The notes under the pieces: generated by a model
Database searches by the model: none
Told to the model about the DNA's origin: nothing
What the model saw: only the letters and a program-made list of their open reading frames with translations
Shown here: one piece after another, positions 8,383 through 17,439 of the stretch
How positions within the stretch are numbered: position 1 is the first letter of the stretch
Layout of the letters: each line of letters begins with the position of its first letter
Position numbers and translations under genes: made by a program
NCBI RefSeq assembly: GCF_007859815.1
Contig: NZ_SJPH01000002.1
Span: 530,286-594,285, forward strand
Direction: 5' to 3'
Length of the DNA stretch: 64,000 nucleotides
From: Botrimarina hoheduenensis
GTDB lineage: Bacteria; Planctomycetota; Planctomycetia; Pirellulales; Lacipirellulaceae

Positions 8383-8835
8383 ATGAAGATTGCTGTCGCT
8401 AGCGACCACCGCGGTGTCGACCTGAAACGCAAGGTGATCTCGGTCCTCGAGTCGCTTGGCCATAAGGTCGTAGACGACGGGGCAAACACCAATGACAGTG
8501 TTGACTACCCCGACTTTGCGTCGGTCGTCGGCCGTCGGGTTAGTCACGGTGAAGCCGATCGCGGGGTGCTGATCTGTGGTACCGGCATCGGTATGGCGAT
8601 CGCCGCGAACAAGTTTCCAGGGGTCCGGGCCGCCCCTTGCACGGACGAAGTCACGGCCGAGATCAGCCGCCGCCACAACGACCTCAACGTTCTGTGCCTG
8701 TCGGCCGACTTGCTCAGCCCCCGCGTAGTCGAGCGGATGGTGAGTGTCTGGATCGGCACCGAGTTTGAAGGGGGACGTCACGCCCGCCGGCTCGAAAAAA
8801 TCCGTGACATCGAGAACGAAACCAAAGACGGTTGA
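8383..8835 (+). CDS. rpiB: Ribose-5-phosphate isomerase B
   Basis: 150 residues, the normal length of RpiB/LacAB proteins. The start ATG at 8383 gives MKIAVASDHRGVDLKRKV, the conserved N-terminus. The active-site loop CGTGIGMAIAANK and the later RRHNDLNVLCL are present, so the catalytic Cys and His are kept. The enzyme interconverts ribose 5-phosphate and ribulose 5-phosphate in the non-oxidative pentose phosphate pathway, in the cytoplasm. It follows the Sua5-phosphatase fusion and precedes glycerate kinase by 89 bp, so a single transcript is likely. Confidence 0.96.
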   Translation: MKIAVASDHRGVDLKRKVISVLESLGHKVVDDGANTNDSVDYPDFASVVGRRVSHGEADRGVLICGTGIGMAIAANKFPGVRAAPCTDEVTAEISRRHNDLNVLCLSADLLSPRVVERMVSVWIGTEFEGGRHARRLEKIRDIENETKDG

Positions 8836-8924
8836 TGGTTCGAGGGGCTTGCCGAGGTTGCGGCTTTACGCCGCCTGGAGCACCGACTGGGGAGTAGGCT
8901 CGTCCAACCGAGGAGCCGCATCGG

Positions 8925-10286
8925 ATGACTGCCAGACCACTGCTTCAAGACGCGCTGAGCATCTGGCATGCGGGCCTCGACGCGGTTCGTCCCGAGAAGC
9001 TGATCCCCGCCGCGATTCGTGTCGCCGACGGTGAGATTCTCTTCCAGGATTGCCGCGGCGATTTAGCGGCCGCAGTCCCCATGGCGCGGTTGGGGCAGAT
9101 TCATGTGGTCGGCGGCGGCAAGGCCGGTGCCGCGATGGTGCGCGGGCTTGAGTCGGCCCTGGGGGATGCGCTTCTTGCCACACACCGCGTGCATGGAGTG
9201 GTCTCCACGCCCGAGGACTGTGTCGGACCGACCCGTTGCGTGCGGTTGGTGGGCGGCCGACCACCCGGCGTGAACGAACCCCGTCCGGCCGCCGCCGCCG
9301 CAACGGCGGAGATGCTCCGCATCGTGCGTTCCGCAGCCCCCGACGATCTCGTGATCTGTTTGCTCTCGGGAGGTGGTTCAGCATTGCTAACCGCCCCCCG
9401 CGCCCCCTTAACGGTTCATGACAAAGCCGTGCTCGCCCAGCGGATGTCGGCCCGTGGTGCCACGATCCATCAGCTCAACACGGTGCGGCAACACCTGAGC
9501 GACGTGAAGGGGGGGGGCCTCGCGCGGGCTTGTCGTGCGCGGCGGATTCTGACCCTGGTGATCTCCGATGTGCCAGGCGATCCGCTCGATCTGATCGCAA
9601 GCGGCCCGACAATCGCTGCGCGCCAGACTCCGGAGGACGCGCTCCAGGTGCTGCACGACCTGGATCTTCTCCAGGACCCCGAACTGCGGGCTGTTGTGGA
9701 GGTGCTCCGTCAAGCACCGCCACCGACGAGCATTAGCGCCCAAACCGAAACGGTGATGCTCGCTAACAACGCCGCCGCAGTAGACGCCGCGGGAATCGAG
9801 GCCGAGAGGCTCGGCTATCGCCACGCGATGACTTCCGCCACGGAGCCCGAGGGGCTCGCTGAGGCGGTGGGGGAGCGATTGGCGACGCTGGCGATCGAGA
9901 TGCGTGATCATGCCGATGGCGTGTCGCCCAATTGCCTGATCGCCGGCGGCGAGCCGACCGTTGAACTGGCACCGCCGGAGGTGCGCGGACGGGGGGGCCG
10001 CAATCAACAGCTGGCGCTCGCTGCGCTGCGCGTGCTGGGGGATTGCCGGGGCGTAGCGATCGTCTCGGGCGGCACTGACGGCGAAGACGGGCCGACGCCC
10101 GCCGCGGGCGCGATGATCGACGAGGCATTGGCCCAGCGCGTGGGCGACGATCGTGCGGCACTGGACGACGCCTTACGCCGCAACGATGCCTACACCTTCT
10201 TCGAGCGCGCTGAAGGGCTCTTGGTGACCGGCCCGACGCACACCAACGTTTGTGATCTGCGGGTCATCACGACCGGAGGCTTATAG
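8925..10286 (+). CDS. Glycerate 2-kinase, DUF4147/MOFRL type
   Basis: 453 residues. The N-terminal DUF4147 domain shows HVVGGGKAGAAMVRGLE (about 62-78) and LLSGGGSALLTAPRAP. The C-terminal MOFRL domain shows CLIAGGEPTVEL, GRGGRNQQLAL and VSGGTDGEDGPTPAAGA. Members of this family phosphorylate D-glycerate at position 2 with ATP, feeding 2-phosphoglycerate to glycolysis. The start MTARPLLQDALSIWHAGL fits the family. It is likely part of the rightward group with rpiB; the adjacent leftward DUF1598 gene begins 26 bp beyond its stop, so the two converge. Confidence 0.92.
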   Translation: MTARPLLQDALSIWHAGLDAVRPEKLIPAAIRVADGEILFQDCRGDLAAAVPMARLGQIHVVGGGKAGAAMVRGLESALGDALLATHRVHGVVSTPEDCVGPTRCVRLVGGRPPGVNEPRPAAAAATAEMLRIVRSAAPDDLVICLLSGGGSALLTAPRAPLTVHDKAVLAQRMSARGATIHQLNTVRQHLSDVKGGGLARACRARRILTLVISDVPGDPLDLIASGPTIAARQTPEDALQVLHDLDLLQDPELRAVVEVLRQAPPPTSISAQTETVMLANNAAAVDAAGIEAERLGYRHAMTSATEPEGLAEAVGERLATLAIEMRDHADGVSPNCLIAGGEPTVELAPPEVRGRGGRNQQLALAALRVLGDCRGVAIVSGGTDGEDGPTPAAGAMIDEALAQRVGDDRAALDDALRRNDAYTFFERAEGLLVTGPTHTNVCDLRVITTGGL

Positions 10287-10312
10287 CCCCGGCTTGCCCG
10301 GCAGACGCCCTC

Positions 10313-11758
10313 TCAGTCCCACCACCAACGATCGCGAGGCGATGTGGCTAGGACGGCTTCACGAGTGGTGCTAAGCGCTCCGTCCTCATCGTAGCGAACG
10401 TTTTCCTTGTTCAGAGCTTCGGCGGCACCGATCTGCACGCCGCCGCCGACCGGGGTCATCAACATGCTCCCCTTCCAGAGGCTGTTGACCGCCGTGGCTA
10501 CCCGCTCAGGGGCGTTGAAAGTCTGGATCGGATAGGTCTCTTCCGAAGCAAAGGCTCCGGGGGTCCAGGCGGCGGTTTGGTAGTAGCCCTTGGTGCGGAT
10601 CAGCGCCGCGGTGACCGCCAGATCGATGCAGTTGCGTAGCTGGGCATAAACGGGGCTCCGCTGGGCGATCCGATCGTAGGACTTCGTGAAGTCGGAAACA
10701 AAGCCGTTGCTGGCTCGGTTGGTGGCACCCACCTGCCGACGGCGACCGTCGCGCGAGACCATTTCGTCCTCGCCGATGAGCTTGACACCATCCCCCACAA
10801 TCTGAGCGGCGAGGCCGTCTTCGCTCATCATGAGCCGCTCATAATCGGGGACGAAGTACCAACGCTGCAGAGCGTTGCGGCTGACCATCGCGGCGTTCGC
10901 CCGGGCGACGTAGCTCTTGAGCTTGACGGGGGCCGATTCCAGTCCGATCCCGATTAGCTTCATCTGGTAATCGGCTTCGACCAGCACCTGGGCAAAGTGC
11001 GTGTCGGCGGGCATGCCGCCAACCGTCACTACTTGCGGTCCGAGGGCTTCTTGCAGACTTTTGACAATGTACTGCGTCTGAGCCGGAGTGGCTTGGCGAC
11101 CAAAGCTGGCGAGGAACTGCTGCATCCGCGCCAGGCCTTCGGCGGTCGGATCGATCGAGCAGTAGATCAACGGGCCTTGGCCCGATTCATTGGCAGGGAA
11201 CGCCCGCAGCGCGGCGAGCAAGTCTTGCAGTTCGAGCACCGGGCTCTCGGTGCTGACGCCCAGCACCCGACCGGAAGGCGATGTGACCCACGGTTCGGCG
11301 GGACCCGCCAGAATGATCTCGCCCTCAGACTGACCCGCTTCGGGCGGATAGCAGAAGACGTAGTCGATCCTCGTTAGCCCCGCGAGATAGCGCATCGCTT
11401 CGTCTGGCGACCCGCCTTCTGCCAGGCTTGCTTCCACGGCGTCTTCAAGGCGCGTCAGCGAAATCTTGCGGAGCTTGCTCGGCTTGGCCAGATCACCGTT
11501 CAAACGCGAGACCGCCTCGGCCTTGCGTTGCTCGGCGAGACGCGGATCGACCTGCTGCACCATCTCGCGTGACAGAACGCCATCCGCATCGACGACCACC
11601 CCGCCTGCGCTAAAGCCACCACCGCCCGCTCCACCACCACCGCCAAGTCCTCCTCCGCCGCCTCCGCCGCCAAACTGGGCGTCGGCATGAGAGAATCCCA
11701 ACGCCGCGTACAGCGCGACAAACAGGAAAGCACGGTTGGTGAGGGCGGAGATTCGCAT
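10313..11758 (-). CDS. Secreted DUF1598-like protein with glycine-rich N-terminus
   Basis: 481 residues from the ATG at 11758; an extension to 11896 would place unrelated sequence before the signal peptide. The start MRISALTNRAFLFVALYAAL followed by GFSHADA is a Sec signal peptide. It is followed by a glycine-rich stretch (about residues 25-50). The rest (CSIDPTAEGLARMQQFLASF, VTVGGMPADTHFAQVLVEAD) resembles the planctomycete-specific DUF1598 family. No function is known. I see no catalytic motif. It stands alone between a convergent kinase and a divergent lipoprotein gene. Confidence 0.75.
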   Translation of the reverse strand: MRISALTNRAFLFVALYAALGFSHADAQFGGGGGGGGLGGGGGAGGGGFSAGGVVVDADGVLSREMVQQVDPRLAEQRKAEAVSRLNGDLAKPSKLRKISLTRLEDAVEASLAEGGSPDEAMRYLAGLTRIDYVFCYPPEAGQSEGEIILAGPAEPWVTSPSGRVLGVSTESPVLELQDLLAALRAFPANESGQGPLIYCSIDPTAEGLARMQQFLASFGRQATPAQTQYIVKSLQEALGPQVVTVGGMPADTHFAQVLVEADYQMKLIGIGLESAPVKLKSYVARANAAMVSRNALQRWYFVPDYERLMMSEDGLAAQIVGDGVKLIGEDEMVSRDGRRRQVGATNRASNGFVSDFTKSYDRIAQRSPVYAQLRNCIDLAVTAALIRTKGYYQTAAWTPGAFASEETYPIQTFNAPERVATAVNSLWKGSMLMTPVGGGVQIGAAEALNKENVRYDEDGALSTTREAVLATSPRDRWWWD

Positions 11759-12157
11759 GGCTGGCCTCTGGCGGTCCCGAAACGTACGCGGGGAGCTGCG
11801 GAGCGGGAAAATTGCACCCTGAGCGGTGCGCCGCGACGCTCGGTGGTCGAGCGGTACGGAAGCTCTGATCCTAGTCGGGCAAGATAGGCAAGGCAAGAAA
11901 TGGAGGGGGTTCTGTTCCCTCTTGAGGGTTCCGGAACCTCTCCCGGCCCGACAACCGGCATAGCCCCGATGATCGGAGCCTGTCGTCGCGAAAAGTCAAC
12001 GCGATCGTTGCCCTTTGGCATCCGCGCCCGAGCCCACGAGGTACGGTTACGCGGCCCTTTTCGGACCGTCACGGAGGCACGCGCGCCGCCGGGTCGCTCT
12101 GCGAGGCCACTCCCTTACGCCCCCACCCCGGTTCCTCGCTCGGACGGCCTGTTTGCC
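11759..12157. other. Divergent intergenic region, no gene seen
   Basis: It lies between the leftward DUF1598 gene and the rightward DUF11 lipoprotein gene. The lipoprotein frame stays open from 11900, but the extra residues have no signal-peptide character and would bury the lipobox, so I treat this as regulatory or leader DNA. No hairpin or promoter stood out. Confidence 0.55.
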
Positions 12158-14473
12158 GTGACCCGCTCGCCCCGCCATCGCCGCCTGCAGCAGCCCCTCC
12201 GGGTGTTGGCGATGATTGCGCTGGCACTGGTGACGGCCGGATGCTCGGGGCTGCCACGGATCGATCCTTCGGGGCGCCGCTTTTTGATTTGGCCTGAGCC
12301 CCCCGCACCGGTCACGGGAATCGATCCCACGCTGGGAAATCCGCTTGGCAACGTCAATGCGGCCCCCGTTTACGCGCCCGGATCGGGCGGGACGACGGGT
12401 CTTCCGCTCACCGGAGGCGGGGTGCTGACGCCCGTATCCGGAGCGCCGGGGCAGGCACCGCCGCGCGCCGATGAACGGCTTTCGATCACCCCCGAACGCG
12501 TCCTTGCGCCCGTTGGTAGCGAAGTAATCCTGCGCGCCGGTGTTTGTGGTCCGCAGGATTACTTGCGGACCAATCGCCGCATCGAGTGGATGCTTGGCAC
12601 CGAAGGCACCGGACAGTTTGTCACGGTCGGAGAGCAGGGTGAGATGGACATCCTCCGCTATCCGTGGCAGCGCCCCAACAAACAAGACAATACCTTCGCG
12701 GTTGGCTATACCTCCCCGTTTCACACGTGCCTTAATCGGGGCACGGCCGATCCGACGGACGATGTCCAGGTGCGTCCGGGTGATGCGTGGATTACCGTCA
12801 CGAGCGCCAGCGAAGGAGCGAGCTACATCACCGCGCACGCCCCCGAGAGCCGCGATTGGGACGCGCGCCGCGCCCGCGCGACCATTTATTGGGTTGATGC
12901 CGAATGGCAGATCCCGCCGAGCCTCTCAGTTCAACCGGGCCAAACGGCACAGCTCACGACCACCGTCCTGCGCAAGACCGACGGCGCGCCGGTTCAAGGT
13001 TGGGAGGTGCGCTACGAGGTTGTGCAGGGCTCGTCCGCGCGGTTGGGATACGCCTCGGGAGAAGCGAGCATCGCGACGACCGACGCCCAAGGACGCGCCA
13101 CCATGCAGGTGACCCCCACCGATGACCTTCCCGGCACGGCGGTGGTGCGTGTGACAATCGCCCGCCCCGCCCAGTCTGCGCCGATGCCCTCGCCGAGGCT
13201 CGAGCTCGGTTCGGGTGAGTCGGTGGTGATGTGGACCCCTTCCGCTGGTGCAGGTGGCGGGGTGATTGGCCCCTTCACGCCCAGCCAGGGGGGCAGCGTT
13301 CCCCCCACGCCGTTCGAGCCGCCGCCGTCAGACAACGTCCCGCCGATCGGGCCTGCTGATCGCGGGGCACCGCTGCTAGAGGTCTACGTTCAACGAGACA
13401 ATCAACGGGCAATCCGCGTCAACGACGCCATTCCCGTAACCATAACGGTCGAGAACCGGGGCGACGCCCCGGCCCGTAACCTCGTGATCTTTGATCGGTT
13501 CGAGTCGGGTCTGGCGAACGATCAGGCACCGCCGGGAGAATCACAAATCAAGTACGAGGGACGATTCCCTGACCTGGGTCCGGGCGAGTCCGATGTGGTC
13601 CGCTTGGAATTCCGGGCGGTTGCGCCAGGCCGTCACTGCCACTACGTGCGTGTCACGATGGACGGTACCGACGCTGCGGTTACGGAGCAGTGCTTTGCGA
13701 TCGAAGCACTGCCACAAGCCGCGTCGCCGACGCTCGACATTCGTATCGAGGCAGAGCTACGCCGTACGGTAGGACAGTCTTATGAGCTGCGGCCCCGGGT
13801 TTACAACACCAGCGGAACCCCCGCCGAAAACCTGCGCGTTGAACTGCGTTATGGTACGGAGCTCTCGCCCGAGGCCGCCGAACAGGGCAACCGACGGATC
13901 CCCGGAGGTTTTATCTGGGAGGTAGGCCGTCTGGAAGCGAACTCGTCGGCACCGTTCCACGTTAAGTTCCGTTGTGACCGTCCGAACCCTGCCGCCGAGC
14001 TAACGCTCTTTGTGGCGGCCGACGGCGTTCCTGAAGAGACTCGCACGGTGACCGTAGCGATCGAGCCGGCAGCTCCGACTCCCACTCCGTCACCGCCGAA
14101 CGTCGTGCCCAGCGCGCTCGACGGGGCGTTGAGCCTGTCGAGTAATCCGGCGCGCGTGGGTCAGCCGTTGACGCTCGACGTGGCGGTGGCCAATGTGGGG
14201 ACCACGCCGCTGAGCGGAGTTGAGTTTCGCGTGACGCTCCCGTCCCAATTGCTCGCTCGGTTGCAACCGGCCCAGTCGCCGGTGCCCTTCCGGGCCGAAG
14301 GCGGAGCGCTGGTCTTTGGTCCGATTGCGCAGCTACTGCCCAATCAACCGGTGCGACTCACGATTCCTTGCGATGCGGCCCAACAGGGCACCGGAGACAT
14401 CTTCTTGCAGGTGCGTGCTGTGGGCGAGTCGAACGTGCTCACCCGCGACACACCGATCCGGGTTGAACCGTAG
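12158..14473 (+). CDS. Exported lipoprotein with Ig-like and DUF11/CARDB-type repeats
   Basis: 771 residues from a GTG at 12158, chosen because it supplies the basic n-region for the lipobox LVTAGC (Cys 29); an ATG at 12212 would leave almost no n-region. The first half is a Big-like adhesive domain around residues 110-340 (SVQPGQTAQLTTTVLRKTDG, ATTDAQGRATMQV). The second half has three related beta repeats of the DUF11/CARDB kind: IPVTITVENRGDAPARNLVI, YELRPRVYNTSGTPAENLRV and LTLDVAVANVGTTPLSGVEF. Pro/Gly-rich linkers separate them. This is a cell-surface structural protein of planctomycete type; partner unknown. The downstream LigD-like gene begins 4 bp after its stop. Confidence 0.85.
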   Translation: MTRSPRHRRLQQPLRVLAMIALALVTAGCSGLPRIDPSGRRFLIWPEPPAPVTGIDPTLGNPLGNVNAAPVYAPGSGGTTGLPLTGGGVLTPVSGAPGQAPPRADERLSITPERVLAPVGSEVILRAGVCGPQDYLRTNRRIEWMLGTEGTGQFVTVGEQGEMDILRYPWQRPNKQDNTFAVGYTSPFHTCLNRGTADPTDDVQVRPGDAWITVTSASEGASYITAHAPESRDWDARRARATIYWVDAEWQIPPSLSVQPGQTAQLTTTVLRKTDGAPVQGWEVRYEVVQGSSARLGYASGEASIATTDAQGRATMQVTPTDDLPGTAVVRVTIARPAQSAPMPSPRLELGSGESVVMWTPSAGAGGGVIGPFTPSQGGSVPPTPFEPPPSDNVPPIGPADRGAPLLEVYVQRDNQRAIRVNDAIPVTITVENRGDAPARNLVIFDRFESGLANDQAPPGESQIKYEGRFPDLGPGESDVVRLEFRAVAPGRHCHYVRVTMDGTDAAVTEQCFAIEALPQAASPTLDIRIEAELRRTVGQSYELRPRVYNTSGTPAENLRVELRYGTELSPEAAEQGNRRIPGGFIWEVGRLEANSSAPFHVKFRCDRPNPAAELTLFVAADGVPEETRTVTVAIEPAAPTPTPSPPNVVPSALDGALSLSSNPARVGQPLTLDVAVANVGTTPLSGVEFRVTLPSQLLARLQPAQSPVPFRAEGGALVFGPIAQLLPNQPVRLTIPCDAAQQGTGDIFLQVRAVGESNVLTRDTPIRVEP

Positions 14474-14477
14474 CACC

Positions 14478-15020
14478 ATGCTCCGATTTGTCTTGCTGCG
14501 TCACGAGTGCCCGTCATCGCACGAACGAGGATCGCACTGGGACCTGATGCTCGAACGAGCCGCAACGGCTGGCGATCATCAACCTACGAGCGAGCATCGG
14601 CTGATCACCTGGTCGCTGATGAAATTGCCGCGCGAGTGGATCGTGCGCCTTGCGCGTCAGGCACCGGCCGATAACGACCCTCTCGTGGCGCTACGGCTTG
14701 CCGATCACCGGGCCGTTTACCTCGACTACGAGGGGCCAGTGGGGGCCGCCCCAGGCCCGCGCGACGGTGCGACCCCGAACGATTCGGTGCCGGCAGACGA
14801 TGTGCCAAGCGCCGATGTGCCAAGCGCGGCAGACGCGTCCCGCGATCGCGGGACGGTCGAACGCTGGGCGCGGGGAGATCTGCTGTGGATTACGCCCGCC
14901 ACAGCCGACACGTGCCGGGTTCGGCTGGAGAACTCCCCCCTCGCGGGAGAGTTGCTCTTTTTCCGCGAGGCAGAAGATCAGTGGCTCATGCGCTGGTGGC
15001 CGCCGAGCAGCGACGACTGA
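14478..15020 (+). CDS. Stand-alone LigD-type 3'-phosphoesterase-like protein
   Basis: 180 residues from the ATG at 14478, four bases after the preceding stop. The sequence follows the polymerase-ligase phosphoesterase (PE) domain of LigD: RFVLLRHECP and HWDLMLE correspond to the metal-binding HxxHYDLRLE region, WSLMKLP to WAVPKGP, DHRAVYLDYEG to EDHPxxYxDFEG, and GTVERWARG to GTVEIWDRG. The family trims 3' ends (ribonucleotide or phosphate) during end joining. Residues about 92-125 are an Asp/Pro/Ala-rich insert encoded partly by a 15-bp tandem repeat at 14799-14828. Ligase and polymerase domains are absent here, as in other small planctomycete homologues. Linkage to the lipoprotein gene is probably not functional. 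Confidence 0.75.
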   Translation: MLRFVLLRHECPSSHERGSHWDLMLERAATAGDHQPTSEHRLITWSLMKLPREWIVRLARQAPADNDPLVALRLADHRAVYLDYEGPVGAAPGPRDGATPNDSVPADDVPSADVPSAADASRDRGTVERWARGDLLWITPATADTCRVRLENSPLAGELLFFREAEDQWLMRWWPPSSDD

Positions 15021-15036
15021 GTTCCACCGCGGCTGA

Positions 15037-16332
15037 TCAGGCGGCGCGTCGATAGAAAGAGGTTTGGAGCGGTTGCGCGGCGCGTGCGTGTCGGCCGCTC
15101 CAGCGACGCACCGCCGTCGCGACCAGATGGCCCCCGAACGCGATCGACGTTTTTAGTGCGTGCTCGAGCGGCCGCTGACAACCGATCTGAGGAGTGCAAT
15201 CGAGGTCGCACTGTGGGTCCGGGTTGTCGAGGTTCAGCGTCGGCGGGGCGAATCCATCGCGCAGGGCCAGCAAGGCGATCGCCAACTCCGCGCCGCCCGC
15301 GGCGTTCACTAGATGCCCCAGCGCTGACTTGGTGGCGGTCACGCTTGCCTTGTCCGCGTCGGCACCGAGCGCCTTGCGCAAGGCGAGCGTTTCGAGCACA
15401 TCGTTCTGCTGGGTCCCCGTGCCGTGAGCGCTGACCAGTTGCACGTCGCTGGGCGCGAGACCGCTTTTACGCAGCGTGTGGCGGAGCAAGTGGGGCAAGG
15501 CCGACCCCTCGGTCGTTAGGCTCGTGATGTGGTGCGTGTCCGTCATCGCTGCCCCGCCGAGGATCTCGGCGTAGATATCGGCACCCCGCCGGACCGCGTG
15601 GTCCATGCGTTCGAGCATCAGGATCGCGGCCCCTTCGCCCATCACGAATCCGTTGCGATCGCGATGGAACGGGCGGCAGGCTTGGGCGGGCGTGTCCGCG
15701 GTTGCGAGCACGCCCATGCGGGTGAATCCGGCCGCCATGAGCGGCTCAACGGCTTCCGATCCGCCCGCCAGGATCGCGTCGCAGCGGCCCTCACGCAGTT
15801 CACGCGCCGCTTGGTTGATCGCGAGCAAACTCGAAGCGCAAGCAGCAGCTAAGGTCTGGCAGATGCCGTGGATTTCGAACTCGTGCGTCAGGTAGGTCGC
15901 CGCCGAGTTCGGAGACCACTGGGTCCACCAGGGCCACTCGGGGGCTGGCAAGCGATCGCTGAGTCCCAAGCGCAGCGCGGTGTGACGCAGGTCACCCATG
16001 TGGGTCGAGATCAAGCAGCCGATGCGGTGCGGTTCTAGCCCCGCCTCGCGCCGCTGGAGGGGTTCTTCGAGGCCGGCGTCGCTGAGCGCCTCGCGGGCAG
16101 CGCTGCGCAGCATCGGCAGATGCTTGGTCTGTCCGGGGAAGTCGAGCGGCAGATTTTCGACCGTCGCCGCAAGTGTGCCGGCGGGCAGGTCGGGGTGCGG
16201 CGGCAGCCGACGAGCGCCGGACTCGCCACGCTGCAAGGCGGCCCACGAAGTTTCGCGATCGGCACCCACCGACGTCACCAGCCCAATGCCGGTAACGACA
16301 ACCCGTTGATCGGTTTGGAACGAAAGGATCAC
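15037..16332 (-). CDS. Beta-ketoacyl-ACP synthase family protein
   Basis: 431 residues, the size of FabF. The catalytic Cys 165 lies in LAAACASS, His 303 in SAHGTGTQQND, and Lys 335/His 340 in TKSALGHLVNAAGG, so the Cys-His-His condensing triad is complete. The C-terminal loop reads AFGGHLVATAV in place of the usual FGFGGTNA, which suggests a variant substrate pocket. It condenses malonyl-ACP with an acyl primer in fatty acid or polyketide-like synthesis. No acyl carrier protein or reductase is adjacent, so it is either a second FabF-like enzyme or belongs to a specialised lipid pathway. The start MILSFQTDQRVVVTGIGLVT is natural. Confidence 0.9.
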   Translation of the reverse strand: MILSFQTDQRVVVTGIGLVTSVGADRETSWAALQRGESGARRLPPHPDLPAGTLAATVENLPLDFPGQTKHLPMLRSAAREALSDAGLEEPLQRREAGLEPHRIGCLISTHMGDLRHTALRLGLSDRLPAPEWPWWTQWSPNSAATYLTHEFEIHGICQTLAAACASSLLAINQAARELREGRCDAILAGGSEAVEPLMAAGFTRMGVLATADTPAQACRPFHRDRNGFVMGEGAAILMLERMDHAVRRGADIYAEILGGAAMTDTHHITSLTTEGSALPHLLRHTLRKSGLAPSDVQLVSAHGTGTQQNDVLETLALRKALGADADKASVTATKSALGHLVNAAGGAELAIALLALRDGFAPPTLNLDNPDPQCDLDCTPQIGCQRPLEHALKTSIAFGGHLVATAVRRWSGRHARAAQPLQTSFYRRAA

Positions 16333-16665
16333 AGCGTTCGGCCCAATCGCGAATAAAACGTGCGTTCTAGTGGCCAGCCATCGGCCAAGGGGAGAAATAG
16401 AAAATCGGCTCTCCTCCTGCCAGTTCAGTTGGTGCTAGCAACAGCGCAGCTAAGCGGACCTTCTTCAACCCGAACCGGCCCGCTGGCGGTGGGGTTTGCG
16501 GATTCCTGGCAGAAGAAGGGTTGATTTGGGTGGAAACTCCCGTAATCTTGCCGTTTAGCCAATCTGGTGGGCAAAGAACCCACAAGAGAGGCTTGCTGTG
16601 GCCAGGGAAGGGCCACCTTCGCACGGTTTCCTTCCAGCACGCTGGCCACAGAGCAGAACAAAGCG
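16333..16665. other. Divergent intergenic region with the mraZ promoter
   Basis: It separates the ketoacyl synthase gene from mraZ. It contains the promoter candidate at 16521-16548, an inverted GTGGG-N7-CCCAC at 16567-16583, and several GTGG words. No other gene is apparent. Confidence 0.55.
16521..16548 (+). promoter_or_regulatory. Candidate sigma-70 promoter of mraZ with MraZ-box-like GTGG words
   Basis: TTGATT at 16521-16526 and TAATCT at 16543-16548 are spaced by 16 bp. The spacer contains TGGGTGG, and GTGGG occurs again at 16567. MraZ from E. coli and other bacteria binds TGGG repeats near its own promoter, so autoregulation is possible. Spacing of the words here does not match the classical three-repeat box, so the call is tentative. 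Confidence 0.4.
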
Positions 16666-17133
16666 GTGTTTTTAGGCGAGGCGACCCGTACGCTCGACCA
16701 ACGCTTTCGGCTTTCGTTGCCGGAAGACATGGCCGAGCGCTTGGTGGCCGGCTCAAGCGAGTGCCTGATCGCCAAAGAACGCCGCGGATGCCTCAGCCTG
16801 TGGAACCGCGAGCACTGGGAGGAGCACCAACGCCAAGCGGCAGAAATCCTAAAAGGCAAGCTGGCAAGCGGCCGACTCGAACGCCGTCTTGCCGATGTTC
16901 AGCGGCTCGGTCGACTGCTGTCGACCCGGCAACGTGTGACAGCGATTGCCGGCAGGGGCAGGCTGGTTATCCCTGAAGGATTTCGCGAGTTGCTAGCGGT
17001 CGAGCCGGGCGGCAGTGTCAACGTTGTTGGTGCCGCGGTGTGTGTCGAGCTGTGGCACCCCGAGGCCTGGGCCGACCACTTGGCCGAAGCCTTGCCGGGG
17101 TACCGCGATCTCTACGAAGACCTTGTTAGCTAG
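16666..17133 (+). CDS. mraZ: MraZ transcriptional regulator (twin SpoVT/AbrB domains)
   Basis: 155 residues from a GTG at 16666; the N-terminus VFLGEATRTLDQRFRLSLPE aligns with the family start MFLGE-x4-LDxKGRLxxP. A second, weaker repeat is QRVTAIAGRGRLVIPEGFRE near residues 85-105. MraZ forms ring-shaped oligomers and represses the division and cell wall (dcw) cluster in most bacteria. Here no mraW, ftsL, ftsI or mur gene follows. The gene is an orphan between a ketoacyl synthase gene and a convergent isocitrate dehydrogenase gene, which fits a lineage without ftsZ. Its transcript probably ends at the strong hairpin 300 bp downstream. Confidence 0.88.
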   Translation: MFLGEATRTLDQRFRLSLPEDMAERLVAGSSECLIAKERRGCLSLWNREHWEEHQRQAAEILKGKLASGRLERRLADVQRLGRLLSTRQRVTAIAGRGRLVIPEGFRELLAVEPGGSVNVVGAAVCVELWHPEAWADHLAEALPGYRDLYEDLVS

Positions 17134-17439
17134 CATCTGAGAAAGTCCCGCCCCCCCTCCCGAAACACTCCGAAACCCCGCCACGATCGGCCCCCTCCCG
17201 TCGCAGCAGCCACGGGCCGATGCCCAAAACATTAAGGATCGAACCAAGCGGTCGCCACGCCCGACGTCGGACATGTTTTTTTCGTTAACCACGACCGTTG
17301 TCAGCGGCGGGGTGCAAGTCCAACGATGGAGCGGTGTTCGGCAACGGATGCCAATCGTTGTCCGTAACGTGGGCGTGGCGCTGCTTGGTTCTATCGCTGC
17401 CGCGGCAAAGCCCGCGGGCACAATTCAGGACCCGCGATG
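17134..17439 (+). other. Non-coding, apparently structured interval between mraZ and its terminator
   Basis: No convincing ORF is present on either strand. Short stems are visible: CAACGAT near 17320 with ATCGTTG near 17355, and GGCA-acgga-TGCC between them. It is either a long mraZ 3' untranslated region or a separate small RNA that ends at the hairpin at 17440. I do not recognise a known RNA family. Confidence 0.4.

Noticed and set aside
11900-12157. N-terminal extension of the DUF11 lipoprotein to an ATG at 11900
   Set aside because: The extra 86 residues are Arg/Pro-rich without signal character and would bury the lipobox signal; the GTG at 12158 is better.
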